Below are positions 14,773 through 14,802 of a stretch of 14,802 bases of DNA, piece by piece (position 1 is the stretch's first letter; every line of letters begins with the position of its first letter). This DNA comes from CAYMAZ01 sp964428185 (GTDB taxonomy: Bacteria > Bacteroidota > Bacteroidia > Bacteroidales > DTU049). The stretch lies in assembly GCA_964428185.1 (NCBI GenBank), contig CAYRXH010000065.1, positions 1 through 14,802 on the forward strand, written 5' to 3'. A program made the position numbers and the translations under genes. The notes beneath the pieces are model-generated. The model ran no database searches. It had not been told where the DNA came from and worked only from the letters and a program-made list of their open reading frames with translations.

Positions 14773-14802
14773 TGTGCTTGGCTTTAAATGTGATTCGTAT
14801 TA

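Overview
The window looks like a stretch of a Bacteroidota chromosome (Bacteroidales-like; the genus cannot be read from it). It is AT-rich. Several gene starts are preceded by the Bacteroidota-type promoter (TTG or TTTG, about 18-20 bases, then TAnnTTTG), and exported proteins have 'xxS-Q' or 'xxA-Q' signal-peptidase sites and lipoboxes. The genes are mostly familiar for that phylum. No tRNA, rRNA, CRISPR array, insertion sequence or phage gene was seen.

Left third (1-4003): exported proteins, several of them damaged. On the minus strand there is the 5' part of a secreted protein whose natural start codon reads ATA. Upstream of it lies a secreted von Willebrand A plus leucine-rich-repeat protein cut in two by one in-frame TAG. 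On the plus strand a lipoprotein-type peptide deformylase is intact. The small lipoprotein behind it has an ATA where its start should be and an in-frame TGA. The three damaged genes lie within 4 kb of one another, and no comparable damage is visible in the genes to the right.

Middle (4013-10131), all on the minus strand and read from high to low coordinates: carbamate kinase (arcC), a zinc-ribbon/Yip1 membrane protein, a double zinc-ribbon single-pass membrane protein, and a catabolic-type ornithine carbamoyltransferase that ends at a clear intrinsic terminator. A second unit follows with its own promoter: a BASS-family sodium symporter overlapping a PlsC-type acyltransferase. ArcC and the carbamoyltransferase together would turn citrulline into ornithine, CO2, ammonia and ATP. 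The two zinc-ribbon membrane proteins between them have no obvious place in that pathway.

Right part: mtaB (tRNA t6A methylthiotransferase, plus strand, divergent from arcC), then an AT-rich 400-base gap, an outer-membrane beta-barrel porin on the minus strand, a second AT-rich gap, and rarA (replication-associated AAA+ ATPase), complete in the window if its TTG start is right.

No clearly new multi-gene system was recognised. The best leads are the stop-split vWA-LRR gene, the cluster of start and stop lesions at the left, the exported peptide deformylase, and the zinc-ribbon membrane pair inside the citrulline-catabolism gene group.
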